Source: Ancylobacter defluvii (GTDB lineage: Bacteria; Pseudomonadota; Alphaproteobacteria; Rhizobiales; Xanthobacteraceae). Taken from it: a stretch of DNA of 64,000 bases. Positions 62,155 to 64,000 of the stretch are shown piece by piece. The position numbers and the translations under genes are program-made. The notes beneath the pieces were generated by a model that was not told the DNA's origin, did not search any database, and saw nothing but the letters and a program-made list of their open reading frames with translations. The stretch's first letter is position 1. Every line of letters begins with the position of its first letter. Where the stretch lies: the NCBI RefSeq assembly GCF_018390605.1, contig NZ_JAHBGD010000002.1, positions 331,576 to 395,575 of the forward strand. Reading direction: 5' to 3'.

Positions 62155-62820
62155 CTAGCGAGCACGCTGGTCGCGCGGAAGCGATGGAGAGGGTTGATCG
62201 GACGCGATCCGCCGCCTCAGTTCCTCCATGCGCCTGCGTTGCAGCTTCATCCATGACGAGTTGAAGCCGGACACCGTCCATGGGCGGCCACGGGAGTTGG
62301 CGCAGAGCGTGATGGCGGAGTGTGCCGGCGTCGCCTCGATGATGTCGCGCAGCGCTCCGATCACCGGCCAAATGACGCCCTCGTCGGTCTTGGAGCGGCT
62401 GGTATTGATTCGACCATCGGCATAGGCCGTGCGCGGCAGTGTCAGCGCATCTTTCGGCCCGAGGCCGGTGAACATCATCAGCGCGATGACGAGCCGCATA
62501 TGGGCGGGAGCCGCATCCAGCACCGCATGGCGCTCAGCGTCGGTCCAGCGACGATTCTGCTTGGGCAAGCCCTTCGGCCGGCGGATGCTTCGGATGTCCT
62601 CGGCCGGATTCTCCTTCATATGGCCGCGCTCCTTGCCCCAGGCGAACAGCAGGGACAGCACGGTCTTGAGGTAGTTGGCGAACCAGCGCTTGTGCTTGGC
62701 CTCGACCTTGTCGCGCAGCTTCACGACAAAAGGCGATGTGAACCGGGTAAGCGGTGTGTCCTCGATCGGCTGGAGATAGTCGAAAACGCGCTGATAGCCG
62801 GCACGCGTCGTGCCGGTCAC
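62155..62820 (-). pseudogene. Tyrosine integrase, truncated at both ends
   Basis: A 221-residue frame beginning with a GTG at 62820. It matches the core-binding region of an XerC/D-like phage integrase (YQRVFDYLQPIEDTPLTRFT, SLLFAWGKERGHMKENPAED) and part of the catalytic domain (MMFTGLGPKDALTLPRTAYA, SRGRPWTVSGFNSSW). The C-terminal HxxR box and catalytic tyrosine are missing: after MKLQRRRMEE the family sequence stops. The N-terminal arm-binding domain is also short. It can no longer catalyse integration. Its position beside tRNA-Lys suggests it once belonged to an element integrated there. Confidence 0.8.
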
Positions 62821-62968
62821 CCAAGGGCTCCTTCAGCGCTGAGCCGTGACACCGGCGATGAACTCAAGCCGCTTCGAATCGCCCGAGGCAGTCGTGCCCC
62901 TGTCTGTCACGCAGGGCACCGACATCGGCGATGGAACACTGTAGGTGGCACGGATCGGAAAACAGATT

Positions 62969-63038
62969 CGTCTCACCTGAGACGTAAGATGCCCTCAAAA
63001 CGTCTCACGCTCTCATTTCGTTCAACCGAGACGAAATG
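62969..63038. repeat. Cluster of GTCTCA boxes and palindromes between integrase and tRNA-Lys
   Basis: A perfect inverted repeat CGTCTCA-CC-TGAGACG lies at 62969-62984. A third CGTCTCA is at 63001-63007, and a variant CGAGACG (one change) at 63027-63033. An 8-bp inverted repeat CATTTCGT/ACGAAATG spans 63014-63038. Regularly placed short boxes between integrase and tRNA 3' end resemble arm-type or repressor sites of an integrative element. Confidence 0.6.
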
Positions 63039-63066
63039 GAAACATGAGCATTTTCATGAATTTGAG

Positions 63067-63142
63067 TGGTGAGCCCGTCGGGATTCGAACCCGAGACCCC
63101 ATGATTAAAAGTCACGTGCTCTACCGGCTGAGCTACGGGCTC
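63067..63142 (-). tRNA. tRNA-Lys (TTT)
   Basis: Minus strand, starting GAGCCCGTAGCTCAGCCGG. The anticodon loop is CTTTTAA (anticodon TTT), the T-arm GGGTTCGAATCCC, the acceptor stem closes with CGGGCTC, followed by A and an encoded CCA (63067-63069). Its 3' end points toward the truncated integrase. Confidence 0.97.
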
Positions 63143-63365
63143 CCACGAGGATGGGGCTTAAGGGTTTCGGCGCCGGATGGCAAGAAGCTGAACCAGCATA
63201 CACCCCGCCGTCGACACCCTGCTGACAACACCACCCTTCTGCATTGCAATTCTGCAAGGGCACGCTGTCAATCATCGCGCTTCCGATGCACCACCCGAGC
63301 GGCTAGCTTCTGGCAACACCTCAGCCGGCCCGCCGGCAAAGCCAGGATGCAAGGAGCATACGAAT

Positions 63366-63965
63366 ATGGCGAAGGTTCTCGTTCTCTACTATTCGAGCTA
63401 TGGCCACATCGAGACGATGGCCGAGGCCGTCGCCGAAGGCGCCCGCGAGACCGGCGCCGATGTGGTGGTGAAGCGCGTTCCCGAAACCGTGCCGGAAGAA
63501 ATCGCCAAGGCGAACCATTTCAAGCTCGACCAGAAGGCGCCGGTCGCCACTGTCGACGAGTTGAAGGACTATGACGCCATCATCTTCGGCGCTGGCACCC
63601 GCTTCGGCACCGTGGCCTCGCAGATGCGCGCCTTCATCGACCAGACCGGCGGCCTGTGGTTCACCGGCGGCCTCGTCGGCAAGGTCGGTTCGGTGTTCAC
63701 CTCTTCGGCCACGCAGCATGGCGGCCAGGAATCCACCATTCTCGGCTTCGTGCCGACCTTGCTCCACCACGGCATGGTGGTCGTCGGCCTGCCCTATGCT
63801 TTCCAGGGTCAGATGGGTCTGGACGAGATCAAGGGCGGCTCGCCCTATGGCGCCTCCACCATCACCGATGGCGACGGCTCGCGCCAGCCCTCCAAGATCG
63901 AGCTGGACGCCGCCCGCTATCAGGGCAAGCATGTTGCCACCATCGCCGGCAAACTGCACGGGTGA
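63366..63965 (+). CDS. wrbA: NAD(P)H:quinone oxidoreductase WrbA (type IV)
   Basis: A 199-residue flavodoxin-like WrbA that reduces quinones to quinols with two electrons. The flavodoxin FMN loop [20 protein letters not shown] is at the N-terminus, with [20 protein letters not shown] in the middle and [18 protein letters not shown] near the end, a WrbA hallmark. AAGGAG is present about ten bases upstream of the ATG. It appears to be core sequence at the right flank of the mosaic region. Confidence 0.96.
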   Translation: MAKVLVLYYSSYGHIETMAEAVAEGARETGADVVVKRVPETVPEEIAKANHFKLDQKAPVATVDELKDYDAIIFGAGTRFGTVASQMRAFIDQTGGLWFTGGLVGKVGSVFTSSATQHGGQESTILGFVPTLLHHGMVVVGLPYAFQGQMGLDEIKGGSPYGASTITDGDGSRQPSKIELDAARYQGKHVATIAGKLHG

Positions 63966-64000
63966 TCGACCGCCGACGCGACAGGAATTAACGACGCGAC

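Noticed and set aside
31819..63066. CRISPR array or cas genes in the accessory region
   Set aside because: No regularly spaced repeats of 24-40 bp and no Cas-like proteins were found; the only defence genes are hsdRMS.

Overview
The window is a GC-rich chromosomal segment of an alphaproteobacterium, most likely Hyphomicrobiales (Rhizobiales), with a Xanthobacteraceae-like flavour (Ancylobacter/Starkeya type). This is an inference from gene content: phosphatidylcholine synthase, an IalB-family protein, HspQ, the recG|sdhE-mfd arrangement, the murA-DUF2948-hisD-UPF0262-phosphatase-maf-yacG series, a cyclic beta-1,2-glucan synthase, and a rhizobial-type intergenic repeat at 10217-10265. No 16S gene or other decisive marker is present.

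Positions 1 to about 31.8 kb read as ordinary core chromosome. In order they hold an ABC uptake operon (nucleoside/sugar type, cut at the left edge), a quinone oxidoreductase, phosphatidylcholine synthase, a UbiH-family hydroxylase, an AEC transporter, HspQ, an IalB protein, an orphan YejA-like binding protein, mfd-sdhE divergent from recG, and a molybdenum-cofactor set (mobA convergent with mobB). Next come a TusA-like protein, DUF2218, a secreted cyclase, a Hint-domain protein, an AraC regulator and tRNA-Thr. The murA to yacG series and tRNA-Phe close the block. A SHOCT-domain gene on the opposite strand interrupts the murA-DUF2948-hisD series.

From the tRNA-Phe gene (31743-31818) to the tRNA-Lys gene (63067-63142) the window is a mosaic accessory region. 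It has small orphan genes, changing base composition, and many broken genes. 31.9-36 kb looks like a phage or plasmid remnant: a NUDIX gene, an XRE repressor with a palindromic operator facing three small genes, ParB-like debris, and a truncated DUF3102 gene. 36.1-38.3 kb holds an IS5-family remnant and a decayed IS1182-family element, followed by a small tyrosine recombinase. 39.5-53.5 kb contains a complete 2859-residue cyclic beta-1,2-glucan synthase and a series of small, mostly uncharacterised proteins, a cold-shock protein and a transglutaminase; this part could be a stress or envelope module. 53.8-55.8 kb is scrap: an intact FeS subunit of a molybdenum dehydrogenase, its FAD subunit fused to a peptidase fragment, and a DoxX fragment.

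55.9-62.1 kb is a complete type I restriction-modification operon, hsdM-hsdS-hsdR. It lies against a truncated integrase and a cluster of GTCTCA boxes next to tRNA-Lys, which suggests a degraded integration site. wrbA closes the window. No CRISPR array or rRNA gene was seen, and no wholly new system can be demonstrated. The least explained parts are the XRE/three-gene module at 32.5-33.7 kb and the small-gene cluster at 48.2-53.4 kb.
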